Source: JAFGVL01 sp963662245
Lineage (GTDB): Bacteria; Bacteroidota; Bacteroidia; Bacteroidales; Paludibacteraceae
Direction: 5' to 3'
DNA: 64,000 bases
Assembly (NCBI GenBank): GCA_963662245.2
Contig: CAXXVQ010000005.1
Coordinates: 62,001-126,000 of the forward strand
Under the pieces are notes generated by a model. That model saw only the letters and a list, made by a program, of their open reading frames with translations, did not search any database and was not told the origin of the DNA. The position numbers were made by a program, and so were the translations under genes. Numbering within the stretch: position 1 is the first letter of the stretch; every line of letters starts with the position of its first letter. Positions 25,596 to 34,871 of this stretch are shown here, piece by piece.

Positions 25596-26642
25596 TTATT
25601 TGTTTAATAATTCTTTTAGTGCTGCAATTTCTTTCTTTAGTTCCAGAACTGTTGCTTGAAGTTCTGGTAGAGAGCGGGTTGCTGCATAAACTCTTCTTTG
25701 TTTTGCGATGTCGTTAATTGGAGTTCCTAGAAATGTTCCGTTAGTATTTTTAACGCTTGACGAAATGCCTGATTGAGCACCTATAATAGTGCTGTTTGCA
25801 ATTGAGATATGTCCGCCAACACCAACTTGCCCACCAAATATGCAATTTTTTCCAATTTTTGTAGAACCTGAAATTCCGCATTGAGCTGCAATTGCAGTGT
25901 CGTTTCCAACTTCTACATTGTGAGCTAAATGCACAAGGTTATCTAGTTTAACGCCGGATTTTATTATTGTAGAACCCATTGTAGCACAGTCAATCGTGCA
26001 GTTAGCCCCAATCTCTACATTGTCTTCAATTACAACATTCCCTATTTGTGGTAATTTGTCATATCCGCCTTCTTTTCTAGGTGCAAACCCAAATCCATCA
26101 GAGCCAATAACTGCTCCTGCATGTAAAATACAGTCCTTGCCAATTTTGCAGTTCTCATATATTTTTACGCCTGAAAAAAGTGTTGTGTTTTCTCCAACTT
26201 TAGCATTATCACCAATGTATGTGTGTGGATATATTTTTGCATTATCTTCAACAATAGCGTTTTCACCAACATAAGCAAAAGCTGCAATGTATACATTTTC
26301 TCCAATTTTTGCAGATTCAGAAATGTGTGCAGAAGAGTCAATTCCAGTTTTCTTTGGTTTTGACATTTCTACAAGATTTAATAAAAGTGCTAATGATTTG
26401 TAAGCATCTTCAACCTTTATTAAGGTTGCTGCAATTGGTTTTTCAGGTGTAAAAGTATCGTTTACAAGTACGATGCTTGCCTGTGTAGAGTAGATGTGTT
26501 CTGTGTATTTGGGATTTGATAAGAAAGTTAGAGTACCAGGTTTCCCTTCTTCTATCTTAGATAAGTCATTTACTTTGATTTCAGGATCCCCAACGATTGT
26601 CCCTTTTAAAAATTCAGCTATTTGTTGTGCGGAAAACTCCAT
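25596..26642 (-). CDS. lpxD: UDP-3-O-acylglucosamine N-acyltransferase
   Basis: The protein has 348 residues from the ATG at 26642 (MEFSAQQIAEFLKG). The seven extra upstream residues are not typical of the family. It adds the second acyl chain in lipid A synthesis. The N-terminal uridine-binding domain (about 1-100, GTLTFLSNPKYTEHIYST) is followed by a left-handed beta-helix (about 105-310). The catalytic His lies in DNLVHLAHNVEVGND. A C-terminal helix (LPELQATVLELKKEIAALKELL) may help trimerisation. It lies between the HD protein and lpxC/fabZ, with 22 bp to the latter. Confidence 0.95.
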   Translation of the reverse strand: MEFSAQQIAEFLKGTIVGDPEIKVNDLSKIEEGKPGTLTFLSNPKYTEHIYSTQASIVLVNDTFTPEKPIAATLIKVEDAYKSLALLLNLVEMSKPKKTGIDSSAHISESAKIGENVYIAAFAYVGENAIVEDNAKIYPHTYIGDNAKVGENTTLFSGVKIYENCKIGKDCILHAGAVIGSDGFGFAPRKEGGYDKLPQIGNVVIEDNVEIGANCTIDCATMGSTIIKSGVKLDNLVHLAHNVEVGNDTAIAAQCGISGSTKIGKNCIFGGQVGVGGHISIANSTIIGAQSGISSSVKNTNGTFLGTPINDIAKQRRVYAATRSLPELQATVLELKKEIAALKELLNK

Positions 26643-26721
26643 TCTATAAAATTTTAGCTGCAAATTTAATTAAATTTTCCTATAAGGCGGTTAAAACCTA
26701 ATGAACTTTAGAGTATGTCGG

Positions 26722-27945
26722 CTAATATTTGCTATAACAGAGGTAATATTTCGTTGTTCTGTTAGATAGCATGTTGATATTTAGCATGTCCGATGCCTCT
26801 GATATTTCTTTAATTTGGCCATTGTTGTATAGGATTTTAATGTTCTCAGCATTAGGAGAATAAGTCTCGCTATGTATTGGTCCGACATTAAAAAAGAATG
26901 AGCTTTCTTCTTCTGTTATGTTGAGTTTTTCTATGTAGTTTTTTTTTAATAATTCAATTTCATTTGGGTCAAAAGCTTCATCACTAATTTTCACCTTAAA
27001 GAGTCTTCGTTCAATAAAGTTTTGGCTAAGTAAAGATAAGATTTTGTCGGAATGTGAGCTCCACACTTTGATGGCACTAATGATGTCTGAGTCATCTAAT
27101 GAAATGAAGTTTTTTATAGCTTCTTCAGTTTGTAATTCTTTACCATTAATTTCATTTTTGATAAAGTAAAGAAGGGCAGGCGATGCAAACAGATTTTTGT
27201 CAGACTTAACCACTTGTTTTGCTCTGGTAAGGATTGCGATAAGCATTTTCTCAGCTGCTACAGCTGTTTTGTGAAGATAAACTTGCCAGTACATTAATCG
27301 TCTGGCAATCAGGAAGTTTTCTGCTGAGTATATCCCTTTTGCTTCGATAACTAAGTCGTCGTCAACTACATTAAGCATTTTAATGATTCGGTTAGCTCCA
27401 ATTGCACCTTCGGCTACTCCTGAGTAAAAACTATCTCTAATTAAGTAGTCTAACCTATCCATGTCAAGTTGACTAGAAATAAGTTGGTGTAAGTATTTTT
27501 TGTGATATTCACCTTTGAAAATTGAGATAGCCATGTCAAGAGCACCATTCATTTCTTTATTCATCTTTTCAATGAGAAGAAGAGAGATGCTTTCATGGCA
27601 AAAGTCTTTTATGATGATGTCTTCTAAGCTGTGCGAAAACGGTCCGTGTCCTAAGTCGTGAAGTAGAATAGCAGCAAGAGCCGCTTCAGCTTCGGCGTCA
27701 GTTATTTCATTACCTTTTGCTCGTAATTGGGCGATTGCTTCATTCATCAAATGCATTGCTCCTATTGAGTGAATGAAGCGAGTATGTTGTGCCCCTGGAT
27801 AAACATATGACGATAGGCCGAGTTGTTTAATTCGATTTAACCTTTGAAGGTATGGGTGCTGGATTAAATCGTAGATAAATGCTGATGGGATATTTATGAA
27901 TCCGAGAACAGGGTCGTTAATGATTTTTCTTTTGTTGTGTTGCAT
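26722..27945 (-). CDS. HD-domain phosphohydrolase, dNTPase-like
   Basis: The protein has 407 residues from the ATG at 27945 (MQHNKRKIINDPVLGFINIP). It is an HD superfamily metal-dependent phosphohydrolase of the SAMHD1/dGTPase-like branch. The metal ligands are visible in QHTRFIHSIGAMHLM, LLHDLGHGPFSHSLE and SSQLDMDRLDYLIRDSFYSGV. In this branch the reaction may be dNTP hydrolysis to deoxynucleoside and triphosphate, but the substrate of this bacterial group is not fixed. It heads the lipid A operon, 79 bp from lpxD, a placement common in Bacteroidota. Confidence 0.85.
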   Translation of the reverse strand: MQHNKRKIINDPVLGFINIPSAFIYDLIQHPYLQRLNRIKQLGLSSYVYPGAQHTRFIHSIGAMHLMNEAIAQLRAKGNEITDAEAEAALAAILLHDLGHGPFSHSLEDIIIKDFCHESISLLLIEKMNKEMNGALDMAISIFKGEYHKKYLHQLISSQLDMDRLDYLIRDSFYSGVAEGAIGANRIIKMLNVVDDDLVIEAKGIYSAENFLIARRLMYWQVYLHKTAVAAEKMLIAILTRAKQVVKSDKNLFASPALLYFIKNEINGKELQTEEAIKNFISLDDSDIISAIKVWSSHSDKILSLLSQNFIERRLFKVKISDEAFDPNEIELLKKNYIEKLNITEEESSFFFNVGPIHSETYSPNAENIKILYNNGQIKEISEASDMLNINMLSNRTTKYYLCYSKY

Positions 27946-27966
27946 GTTTTTATGCTTGTATGCTTG

Positions 27967-27974
27967 CAAAGATA
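27967..27974 (-). promoter_or_regulatory. TAnnTTTG promoter box of the HD-lpxD-lpxC/fabZ-lpxA-glnS operon
   Basis: TATCTTTG on the minus strand lies 21 bp before the chosen HD-protein ATG. The position supports that start over the longer one at 27969, which would contain the box. Confidence 0.55.
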
Positions 27975-27994
27975 GCTTGAAACATCAAAAAAGA

Positions 27995-28023
27995 AAATGC
28001 CGTTATTAAAATTAACGGCATTT
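27995..28023 (-). terminator. Terminator after the DUF4249 gene
   Basis: Perfect 11-bp arms (27995-28005 and 28013-28023) and a 7-nt loop lie just beyond the stop at 28029. A T-rich tract follows on the minus strand. Confidence 0.82.
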
Positions 28024-28028
28024 ATATT

Positions 28029-28817
28029 TTATTCATATGTGATAGTTGTTGAACTGGAGCTTTGAGCACTAAAATAGCCTAAGCAACCTCCTGTTATATT
28101 TGATTGCGGATTGGCTGGACTTGCTGAGTTTTGATTGAGAGATTTATCCAATGTATCAAAATACACATACACCTCTTTGTCAATATTTATTAACTCTAGG
28201 TTAAAGATGTCTCCTTTAGTAATTTCATTATTCTCATTGCCTTCAGGGTCCAAATTAAATTCGCGAGAAATGCCATTGAAATATTCATCGTCACTTATGA
28301 AAAGGGTAGGGTCTGGTTCTCCATTACGATATACCTTGAAGCGATAGTAATTTTTTACATCTCCGGGATCTGAAGCCCAAGGAACAAGCAATATATGTTT
28401 CATGCCCATAATGTCAATTTCATCAATTCTTAGGCTGTCAATCATTACTAGATCCGGCATTGTGCTTTGCGCTGTGTATACCACATCATTAAGCTTAATA
28501 GTGAGATGATAAGTGTTACCCGGTGTGCCGATGATTTTTGATGTTTGATAAACGCCGGTATCACTCATGGTTAATGTGTCAACTACTCCAGTGTTATCTG
28601 AGATTATCACAGTTGCTCCTGAGATACCTCTAAATTCTGTTTTGTCAGAGAAATTTGATGATTGAGATAAAAGCACGGTTTGTGGTCCATCAGAATTTGA
28701 AACTATTCCTTCAACAACAAGCTTTGGTTCTGTTTCATTCAGATTTACATCAATAACTTTTTCACATGATGTAAAGAGTAATACGCATAGAATGCTTATA
28801 ATGCTATATTTTTTCAT
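28029..28817 (-). CDS. DUF4249-family surface lipoprotein
   Basis: The protein has 262 residues. The lipoprotein signal peptide ends LLFTSC with Cys18. The DUF4249 pattern is clear: EPKLVVEGIVSNSDGPQTVLLSQSSNFSD, then ISGATVIISDNTG, then GNTYHLTIKLNDVVYTAQSTMP. These proteins are found almost only beside TonB-dependent receptors and are probably surface partners in uptake. The receptor gene ends 23 bp upstream. Nothing indicates the ligand. Confidence 0.88.
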   Translation of the reverse strand: MKKYSIISILCVLLFTSCEKVIDVNLNETEPKLVVEGIVSNSDGPQTVLLSQSSNFSDKTEFRGISGATVIISDNTGVVDTLTMSDTGVYQTSKIIGTPGNTYHLTIKLNDVVYTAQSTMPDLVMIDSLRIDEIDIMGMKHILLVPWASDPGDVKNYYRFKVYRNGEPDPTLFISDDEYFNGISREFNLDPEGNENNEITKGDIFNLELINIDKEVYVYFDTLDKSLNQNSASPANPQSNITGGCLGYFSAQSSSSTTITYE

Positions 28818-28840
28818 GACTGTTTGTTTTTTAGTAGTGG

Positions 28841-31144
28841 CTATTTAAATTTAAAATTCCAAGAAATAGATGGCACAAATCTAAATAATGCTGTTTGTAC
28901 TGCTTCAGTGCGAGTAGGGTCATCTTCATTATCTCTGAATGTTATACTGTATGCATTTTCTCTTCCGTAGGCATTGTATAAACCTATTGATAGCTCACTT
29001 GAATAATTTTTTGTTTCTTTAAGGTTAAAGTTTACGCCTAAATCTAAACGATGATAATCCGGCATGCGGTAGCCATTCCTTTCTGTGTATAGCCAAACTG
29101 TTTGATTATCAACTATGTATTTTCCACTTGGGAATGTTACAGCATTTCCGGTGCTGTATACCCAGTTTGCTGCGATATTAACTTTTGGGGAAATCTGATA
29201 TGCCAAAACGATGGCGATATCATGAGTCTTGTCTTGTCTGGCAGCATACCAGTCGCTGTTATTTATACCATCAATTTTCTTTTCAGTACGAGATAGCGTG
29301 TAGCTAATCCAACCGGTAAGTTTTCCGGTTTGTTTTTTTAGATAAAATTCTACACCATAAGCGCGCCCAACTCCTTCAAGTAGTTGTGTTGCAATTTGAT
29401 CATTAAAAAAGATGTCTGCACCATCTTTGTAATCAACCTGATTGTACATGTCTTTGTAGTAAACTTCTATGCTTGACTCAAACATATCCTTATTGAAGTT
29501 TTGGAAGTAGCCTACACTATATAAATCAGCTTTCCCTGGTTTTACATTGTTGTCTGTAGACATCCATTTGTCTGTTGGACTAGATGTGGTAGAGTTACTG
29601 ATTAGGTGTAGATATTGGGTGTTTCGAGAATATGAAGCTTTAATAGAACTAGCATCATTTAAAATGAATGTTGTATTCAATCTTGGTTCCGGATTAATAT
29701 AGTTCTTTACTACTTCATTTGAACCGTAGTGAACAGTATCTGTAACTTCACTAGCATCATTTAAAGTGTAAAAATCTCCGGAGCCTAAAACCGTAAAGCT
29801 GCTTATGCGTACTCCTGCATTGAGTGTAAACCACTTGGCGGCTTTCCATTCATCTGAAACATAAACTGCATTTTCCCAAGAATATTGATTTTGCAACTTT
29901 TTGGGTACAATATTATCCCCACTTACTTCTCCGGGAAGTATTGTGTGGTAAATGCTACTTAATCCAGCTTTAATGGTGTTTTTATTGCTTGAGAAATATT
30001 GGAACTCTTGTTTTAGGTTAATATCATCAATAGATGACTTAACATCAAAGTCAGCACCACCAAAGTTTATGTTTATGTTATAATTGTAATTACTTAGAAT
30101 GAATGATGTGTTGGAGAAAAGCTTGCTGTTTAAGATATGATTCCAGCGGACAGTACCAGTCGCATTTCCCCAATCAATACCAAATAAATCACCAGCGGCC
30201 ATTTTATCTCTACCGAAATATCCGGATAAATAAACTGCGTCTTTTTTAGTTAGCTGATAATTAGCTTTTAAGTTTAAATCGTAAAAATATAATTGGTTGC
30301 CTTTGTATTCATCTGATAAAGCAAGAAACATATCTGCATAAGTTCTACGACCAGTAATTAAGAACGAACCTTTGTCTTTTACTATTGGTCCTTCTACTGC
30401 AAGTTTTGAAGAAATTAACCCTAAACTACCGGCAGTTTCATAGCTTTGTTTATTTCCTTCTTTCATTCTAATGTCCATTGCAGATGATAGGCGTCCTCCG
30501 TATTGTGCAGGTTGTGTTCCTTTGTATAAACTTACATCTTTAATTGCATCAGAATTGAAAGTAGAGAAAAAGCCCATTAAGTGGGATGCGTTATACACAT
30601 TGGCTTCGTCTAGGAGGATTTGGTTTTGGTCACCGGCACCTCCTCTTACATAAAAGTTTCCTCCACCATCTCCGTTTGATTTAACTCCGGGTAATAGTTG
30701 TACTGATTTTACAATATCCTTTTCTCCAAAGAGAACAGGAAGTTGATTCAGTTCTTTCATGTCAAGTTTCTGAACTCCACTCAAAGGGTTTGTAATATTG
30801 CTATTGCTTTTTTCAGCGGAGATAACAACATCATTTAAAACTTTGCATTGAGTTTCTAGCTTAATGTCTCTTTCAATGTTATTATTAAGATTGATATGTA
30901 AAGAGTCGGAACAATAACCCATTGATTGGATTATGATTGTGTGTTTTCCTTCAGGAATAGAGAGTGAATAAAATCCATATTCATTAGCTAGAGCTCCAGA
31001 TGTTGGATCTTCTATTGAGCGGATAGTTGCACCAATTAATGTTTCACCATTATTAGCATCTTTAATAGTTCCACTTAAGGTGTAATTTTTAGCGTTAGCA
31101 AGTAACGCAAAAAAGAAGAAAGTTGAAGTGAGTAGCTTTTTCAT
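28841..31144 (-). CDS. TonB-dependent receptor with N-terminal carboxypeptidase-like domain
   Basis: The protein has 767 residues. Signal peptide 1-18, then a carboxypeptidase-D regulatory-like beta-sandwich (about 20-110, YTLSGTIKDANNGETLIGATI). The plug domain follows (about 115-230, GDGGGNFYVRGGAGDQNQILLDEANVYNASHLMGFFSTFN), and then a beta-barrel ending ISWNFKFK. It belongs to the class that partners DUF4249 lipoproteins, with the partner 23 bp downstream. It is 113 bp from the LytTR regulator, so regulation by that pair is plausible. It would take up an unknown ligand with TonB energy. Confidence 0.9.
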   Translation of the reverse strand: MKKLLTSTFFFFALLANAKNYTLSGTIKDANNGETLIGATIRSIEDPTSGALANEYGFYSLSIPEGKHTIIIQSMGYCSDSLHINLNNNIERDIKLETQCKVLNDVVISAEKSNSNITNPLSGVQKLDMKELNQLPVLFGEKDIVKSVQLLPGVKSNGDGGGNFYVRGGAGDQNQILLDEANVYNASHLMGFFSTFNSDAIKDVSLYKGTQPAQYGGRLSSAMDIRMKEGNKQSYETAGSLGLISSKLAVEGPIVKDKGSFLITGRRTYADMFLALSDEYKGNQLYFYDLNLKANYQLTKKDAVYLSGYFGRDKMAAGDLFGIDWGNATGTVRWNHILNSKLFSNTSFILSNYNYNININFGGADFDVKSSIDDINLKQEFQYFSSNKNTIKAGLSSIYHTILPGEVSGDNIVPKKLQNQYSWENAVYVSDEWKAAKWFTLNAGVRISSFTVLGSGDFYTLNDASEVTDTVHYGSNEVVKNYINPEPRLNTTFILNDASSIKASYSRNTQYLHLISNSTTSSPTDKWMSTDNNVKPGKADLYSVGYFQNFNKDMFESSIEVYYKDMYNQVDYKDGADIFFNDQIATQLLEGVGRAYGVEFYLKKQTGKLTGWISYTLSRTEKKIDGINNSDWYAARQDKTHDIAIVLAYQISPKVNIAANWVYSTGNAVTFPSGKYIVDNQTVWLYTERNGYRMPDYHRLDLGVNFNLKETKNYSSELSIGLYNAYGRENAYSITFRDNEDDPTRTEAVQTALFRFVPSISWNFKFK

Positions 31145-31161
31145 GTTTTAATATTTTGACA

Positions 31162-31169
31162 CAAAACTA
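31162..31169 (-). promoter_or_regulatory. TAnnTTTG promoter box of the receptor-DUF4249 pair
   Basis: TAGTTTTG on the minus strand lies 17 bp before the receptor ATG at 31144. It gives the uptake pair a promoter separate from the two-component genes upstream. Confidence 0.5.
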
Positions 31170-31257
31170 GAACTTTATGTTTAGTGTCGAAATTAAAAAA
31201 CGATGAAATGTGTTTTTTGTAGGGTGAAATGCTCTGATTCTATGATGAATTGTCTAA

Positions 31258-32028
31258 TTAGTTGCCTTCAACCCATTTTAAAAACTCAGATGATTTAGCT
31301 TTGCTTACAATAATTTGTTCAGGTGAAGGGGTCGTTAGTTTAACCACAAGTCTTCTAGTAAAATAGTGCTCTATTGAAGTTATTGCTTTTCTATTAATAA
31401 TAAACTGGCGGTTTGCTTTGAAGAAAATTGACGGGTCAAGCATTCCGTCAAGTGCTTCCAAAGTGTAGTTTGTTATGTGACGCTGATTGTTTAATAGATA
31501 TATTGTAACAATGCCATTTTCTGAGTGGATGAAACTGATATCTACAGTTTTTACAGGGATTATTTTTTCTTGAAAATGAATAAGTATACTGCTTTTATAG
31601 TGTTTGTCATATTTGTTTATTAAAGATTCAATTTGTTTCTGATATTCTGAAATTTCTTCAGGTTTACTATGTTTAAGCTTGTCGTATTTTGCTAATCCTC
31701 TACTTAGTTTATCTTCATCAATTGGTTTTAAAAGGTAATCGATACCATTTGCATCAAAAGCTTGAATAGCATACTCATCATATGCAGTACAAAATACTAT
31801 TGGAGCTTCAATCTTAATTTGTTTGAAAATGTCAAAGCTTAAACCATCTGCTAATTGAATGTCAGAAAAGATTAAGTCAGGAGATGGATTTTCGTTGAAC
31901 CAAGTTAAAGCGGATTTTATAGAAGGAAGAATTGAAATAACTTCCATGTCATCTCTTAGTTCTTCTATTTGAGATTGTAAATCTTTCCCGGTTTTAATTT
32001 CATCTTCAATTATTAATACTTTATACAT
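31258..32028 (-). CDS. LytTR-type response regulator
   Basis: The protein has 256 residues from the ATG at 32028 (MYKVLIIEDE). A longer frame exists but is implausible, as it would start inside the kinase gene. The receiver domain (1-120) has the acidic pair Glu8-Asp9, the phosphoacceptor Asp56 in FSDIQLADG, and the conserved Lys in YLLKPID. The C-terminal LytTR DNA-binding domain (about 155-256) includes FIHSENGIVTIYL, FFKANRQFIINRKAI and the family's beta-strand core. It is paired with the sensor kinase whose stop is 26 bp upstream. Confidence 0.92.
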   Translation of the reverse strand: MYKVLIIEDEIKTGKDLQSQIEELRDDMEVISILPSIKSALTWFNENPSPDLIFSDIQLADGLSFDIFKQIKIEAPIVFCTAYDEYAIQAFDANGIDYLLKPIDEDKLSRGLAKYDKLKHSKPEEISEYQKQIESLINKYDKHYKSSILIHFQEKIIPVKTVDISFIHSENGIVTIYLLNNQRHITNYTLEALDGMLDPSIFFKANRQFIINRKAITSIEHYFTRRLVVKLTTPSPEQIIVSKAKSSEFLKWVEGN

Positions 32029-32054
32029 GGCTGTAATTTTTAATATTAAAAAAA

Positions 32055-33176
32055 TTAGTTCTGATTCTCTTTTTTGCAACGATGAGAAAGACGCTTTAAT
32101 GGACTCCTACAAATATTTAAGTTGTTGTCGGTCTTATTGTGTTTTTCTTGTATAAGAAGAGGAATTTTTATTTTAAATAAAGATTCTGATTTAATGATAT
32201 CAATGTCTTGTGCATTGATAAGTTTGTATCTGTCTCTAATATTTTGTAATCCTATCCCTAGGCTGTCTTCTGCTGATTGTTTTAGTTGTAAATTGTTTTC
32301 TACAATTAGGAATTTATCTTCTTCATCATAAATCTTTATTGATAAAGGTTCTTCTATTGATACAATGTTATGTTTAATTGCATTTTCAATAAGTATCTGT
32401 AATGCCAAAGGAGGTAATAGTAGTTCGCAATTTTTCTCATTTACGCTTATTGAAACTTGTAATCCGTCTTCAAATCGTTCTTTTAGAATATATAAATAAG
32501 ATAGAGTGAATTCAAGTTCATCTTTTACTGTAACAAGGTTGTTTGTATTTAGTTCATCACTTTTTAGCAGATATCTGTATACATTTGATAATTGCATAAT
32601 GTAATTCTTATTCTCTTTCTCCTTTACCATTGTCTTTAATGTGCTAAGGGAATTAAATAGGAAGTGTGGGCTGATTTGTTGTTTCAGTAATTTGAGTTTT
32701 GCTTCAAGATTGTCTTGTTTTAATTGTTCAATTTCTAACTCATTTTTTTGTTTTTCAGTGACAAGTTTAATATTGCTCGCAATAAATAAAATCAATCCGG
32801 TGAAGGTGAATCCTCTAAAGATATATAAACCAATTATTTGTTGCGCTGTTAAATCAAATGCTGAACCTATTTTTTGGTCAATATAAGATATGTCATCAAA
32901 GAGCATTGTGCTTACCATTTGTGTAAACACACTAATGGTAGTGCCAATTATTATTGCACCGCAGAGCCTTACGAATTTGCGTTCTATTTGTTTTGAGTTA
33001 ATGAATAATTGTGCATTGATCCATAAAATATATGTAAAAGCTGCAGTGTAAGCAATTTGAGCCGCTGTAATTCCTAGATCAACACTGTGTATTCTTATGA
33101 ATCTAGGGATATTGGTCATGATTGCAATTATAAAGGCAACATGAGTCCCGGTATGTAGATTAAGTTTTTTGTACAT
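32055..33176 (-). CDS. LytS-type sensor histidine kinase
   Basis: The protein has 373 residues. The N-terminal 140 residues contain about four hydrophobic segments and form an integral membrane sensor without a periplasmic domain. A coiled-coil stretch (about 140-165) leads to the His_kinase (PF06580) domain. The phosphoacceptor is His171 in ISPHFLFNSL, the N-box is ALQILIENAIKHNI, and the G-box is DSLGIGLQNIRDRY. It phosphorylates the adjacent LytTR regulator. The signal is unknown. A TAnnTTTG box lies 25 bp upstream. Confidence 0.9.
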   Translation of the reverse strand: MYKKLNLHTGTHVAFIIAIMTNIPRFIRIHSVDLGITAAQIAYTAAFTYILWINAQLFINSKQIERKFVRLCGAIIIGTTISVFTQMVSTMLFDDISYIDQKIGSAFDLTAQQIIGLYIFRGFTFTGLILFIASNIKLVTEKQKNELEIEQLKQDNLEAKLKLLKQQISPHFLFNSLSTLKTMVKEKENKNYIMQLSNVYRYLLKSDELNTNNLVTVKDELEFTLSYLYILKERFEDGLQVSISVNEKNCELLLPPLALQILIENAIKHNIVSIEEPLSIKIYDEEDKFLIVENNLQLKQSAEDSLGIGLQNIRDRYKLINAQDIDIIKSESLFKIKIPLLIQEKHNKTDNNLNICRSPLKRLSHRCKKENQN

Positions 33177-33201
33177 AGAGCGTTTTGTTAATAAAACAAT
33201 T

Positions 33202-33209
33202 CAAAAATA
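33202..33209 (-). promoter_or_regulatory. TAnnTTTG promoter box of the two-component genes
   Basis: TATTTTTG on the minus strand lies 25 bp before the kinase ATG at 33176. No -33 element was recognised. Confidence 0.45.
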
Positions 33210-33269
33210 GACAAATCATGTTTTGCTATGATTAAGAATGTATATGAAGCGGACAAATTAAACCTTAAA

Positions 33270-34712
33270 CTATACTGATTGTAATACTTCAATAAGGAAA
33301 TTCCATGTTTTTTCTACTGTGCTGATGCTAACTTTTTCAAAAGGAGAATGAGGATTCTCTATTGTTGGTCCAAATGAGATCATATCCATATTTGGATATT
33401 TTTTGCCAATAACACCACATTCAAGTCCGGCATGAATCACCTTAATAATTGGTGTTTGATTAAAAAGTTTAGTGTATGAAGTTTTGCATTTCTCAAGAAT
33501 CTCAGAATTCATGTTTGGCTCCCAACCGGGATAGTCTTTTCCTTTCTCTATTTTTGATGCAATGCCAGAGAAGTTTTTAGTGATACCTTTAGCTACTTCT
33601 TTTTTCTTTTCTTCTTTTGAGCTGCGTTGGCTTGTTTCTATAAAGATGGAATTTTCCACAATGTGGATTGCTGCAAGGTTAGTAGAAGTTTCCACTAGTC
33701 CGTCAATGTTTTTATCCATGCTGATAACTCCATTTTGGCAGTTGTTTAATGCATCAATGAGTTTATTGCCTAATTCAAATGGGATATGTAGAGGCTTTTC
33801 AGAGATGCTCCCAAGTTCAAGATTTACTTTAGGTTCAAATTCAAGCATTTCCGTTTCTATCTCATCAATGAAAATGTTTATTTCAACACGAACAGGTTCT
33901 TTATATTTAACAGGTACAGCGAGAATTGCTTCTGCTTCTCTAGGGATTGCATTTCGTAAGTTTCCGCCTGAGATACTACAGATGCGTACCTCACATCTTT
34001 CTTTAAGATTTTGTAGATAGCGAGCTAATATCTTGATTGCATTACCTCTGTTTTTATTAATATCTTCTCCGGAATGACCACCTTGTAAACCACTAACTTT
34101 TACATGAAAATAGAATAACTTTTCTTCAGTTTCAGGAGTGTAATCAATGTGTACTAAAGTATCCATTCCTCCGGCACAACCAATGCAGAATTCACCTTCT
34201 TCCTCAGAGTCAAGGTTAATTAGCGTGTTTGATTTAAGGAGGTTTGGGTCTAGGTTATTTGCACCATATAATCCGGTTTCTTCATCTACTGTGAAAAGGC
34301 ATTCTAGTTTTGGTAATTCAATATCTGATGCTAAAAGAGCCATTTGCATTGCAACACCAATTCCATTGTCTGCACCTAATGTCGTGTCTGTAGCTTTAAC
34401 CCAGTCGCCATCAATATATGTTTGGATTGCGTCCGTGTCAAAATTGTGGTTGCTGTTGCTGTCTTTTTCGCAAACCATATCCATGTGTGTTTGAAGCGCA
34501 ATACTTGGTTTGTCAATGTATTTGGCACTTGCATCTTTGATTATTAAAAGATTCTTTGCATCATCTGTTTTGTATTTAAGATTGTGTTCAGAAGCAAATG
34601 CAATTAAGAAATTTCTAATTTTATCTTCTTTCTTTGATGCTCTTGGTATTTGGCAAATTTGATTAAAATATGTCCAGATTGAAATTGGTTCTAATTGATT
34701 TGTATTTTTCAT
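33270..34712 (-). CDS. pepD: Cytosol non-specific dipeptidase (PepD-like, M20)
   Basis: The protein has 480 residues. It is an M20-family Zn peptidase that cleaves dipeptides such as Xaa-His. The metal ligands are visible in IALQTHMDMVCEKD, TTLGADNGIGVAM, FTVDEETGLYGA and LINLDSEEEGEF, and the later VIHAGLECGVIG carries the last His-Glu pair. The lid domain lies between about residues 205 and 385. There is no signal peptide, so it acts in the cytoplasm. It is divergent from the OmpH-like gene at 34872. A full-length complement of active-site motifs argues for an active enzyme. Confidence 0.93.
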   Translation of the reverse strand: MKNTNQLEPISIWTYFNQICQIPRASKKEDKIRNFLIAFASEHNLKYKTDDAKNLLIIKDASAKYIDKPSIALQTHMDMVCEKDSNSNHNFDTDAIQTYIDGDWVKATDTTLGADNGIGVAMQMALLASDIELPKLECLFTVDEETGLYGANNLDPNLLKSNTLINLDSEEEGEFCIGCAGGMDTLVHIDYTPETEEKLFYFHVKVSGLQGGHSGEDINKNRGNAIKILARYLQNLKERCEVRICSISGGNLRNAIPREAEAILAVPVKYKEPVRVEINIFIDEIETEMLEFEPKVNLELGSISEKPLHIPFELGNKLIDALNNCQNGVISMDKNIDGLVETSTNLAAIHIVENSIFIETSQRSSKEEKKKEVAKGITKNFSGIASKIEKGKDYPGWEPNMNSEILEKCKTSYTKLFNQTPIIKVIHAGLECGVIGKKYPNMDMISFGPTIENPHSPFEKVSISTVEKTWNFLIEVLQSV

Positions 34713-34782
34713 GTTTGTAGTTTTTAAATATGTGAAAACAGTTTGAGAGAAATGACTGTAAAGGTAAATAAAAAGTAAAAGG

Positions 34783-34814
34783 TTTAGGCTGGAATGCTTA
34801 TTGTTATATCTTTG
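34783..34814 (+). promoter_or_regulatory. Promoter of the OmpH-like gene
   Basis: TTTAG at 34783-34787 and TATCTTTG at 34807-34814 are 19 bp apart, matching Bacteroidota -33/-7 spacing. The predicted start, near 34821, gives a leader of about 50 nt and excludes the longer frame that begins at 34794. Confidence 0.6.
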
Positions 34815-34871
34815 CAGGTCTTGTTTAAGGGTGATTTACTATTGAAAACACAAAATAAAACTAAAAAACAG

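Noticed and set aside
33562..34020. A 152-residue open frame antisense to the dipeptidase gene
   Set aside because: It lies wholly within an intact conserved gene on the other strand, and its Ser/Phe-rich composition is what antisense of a coding strand gives.
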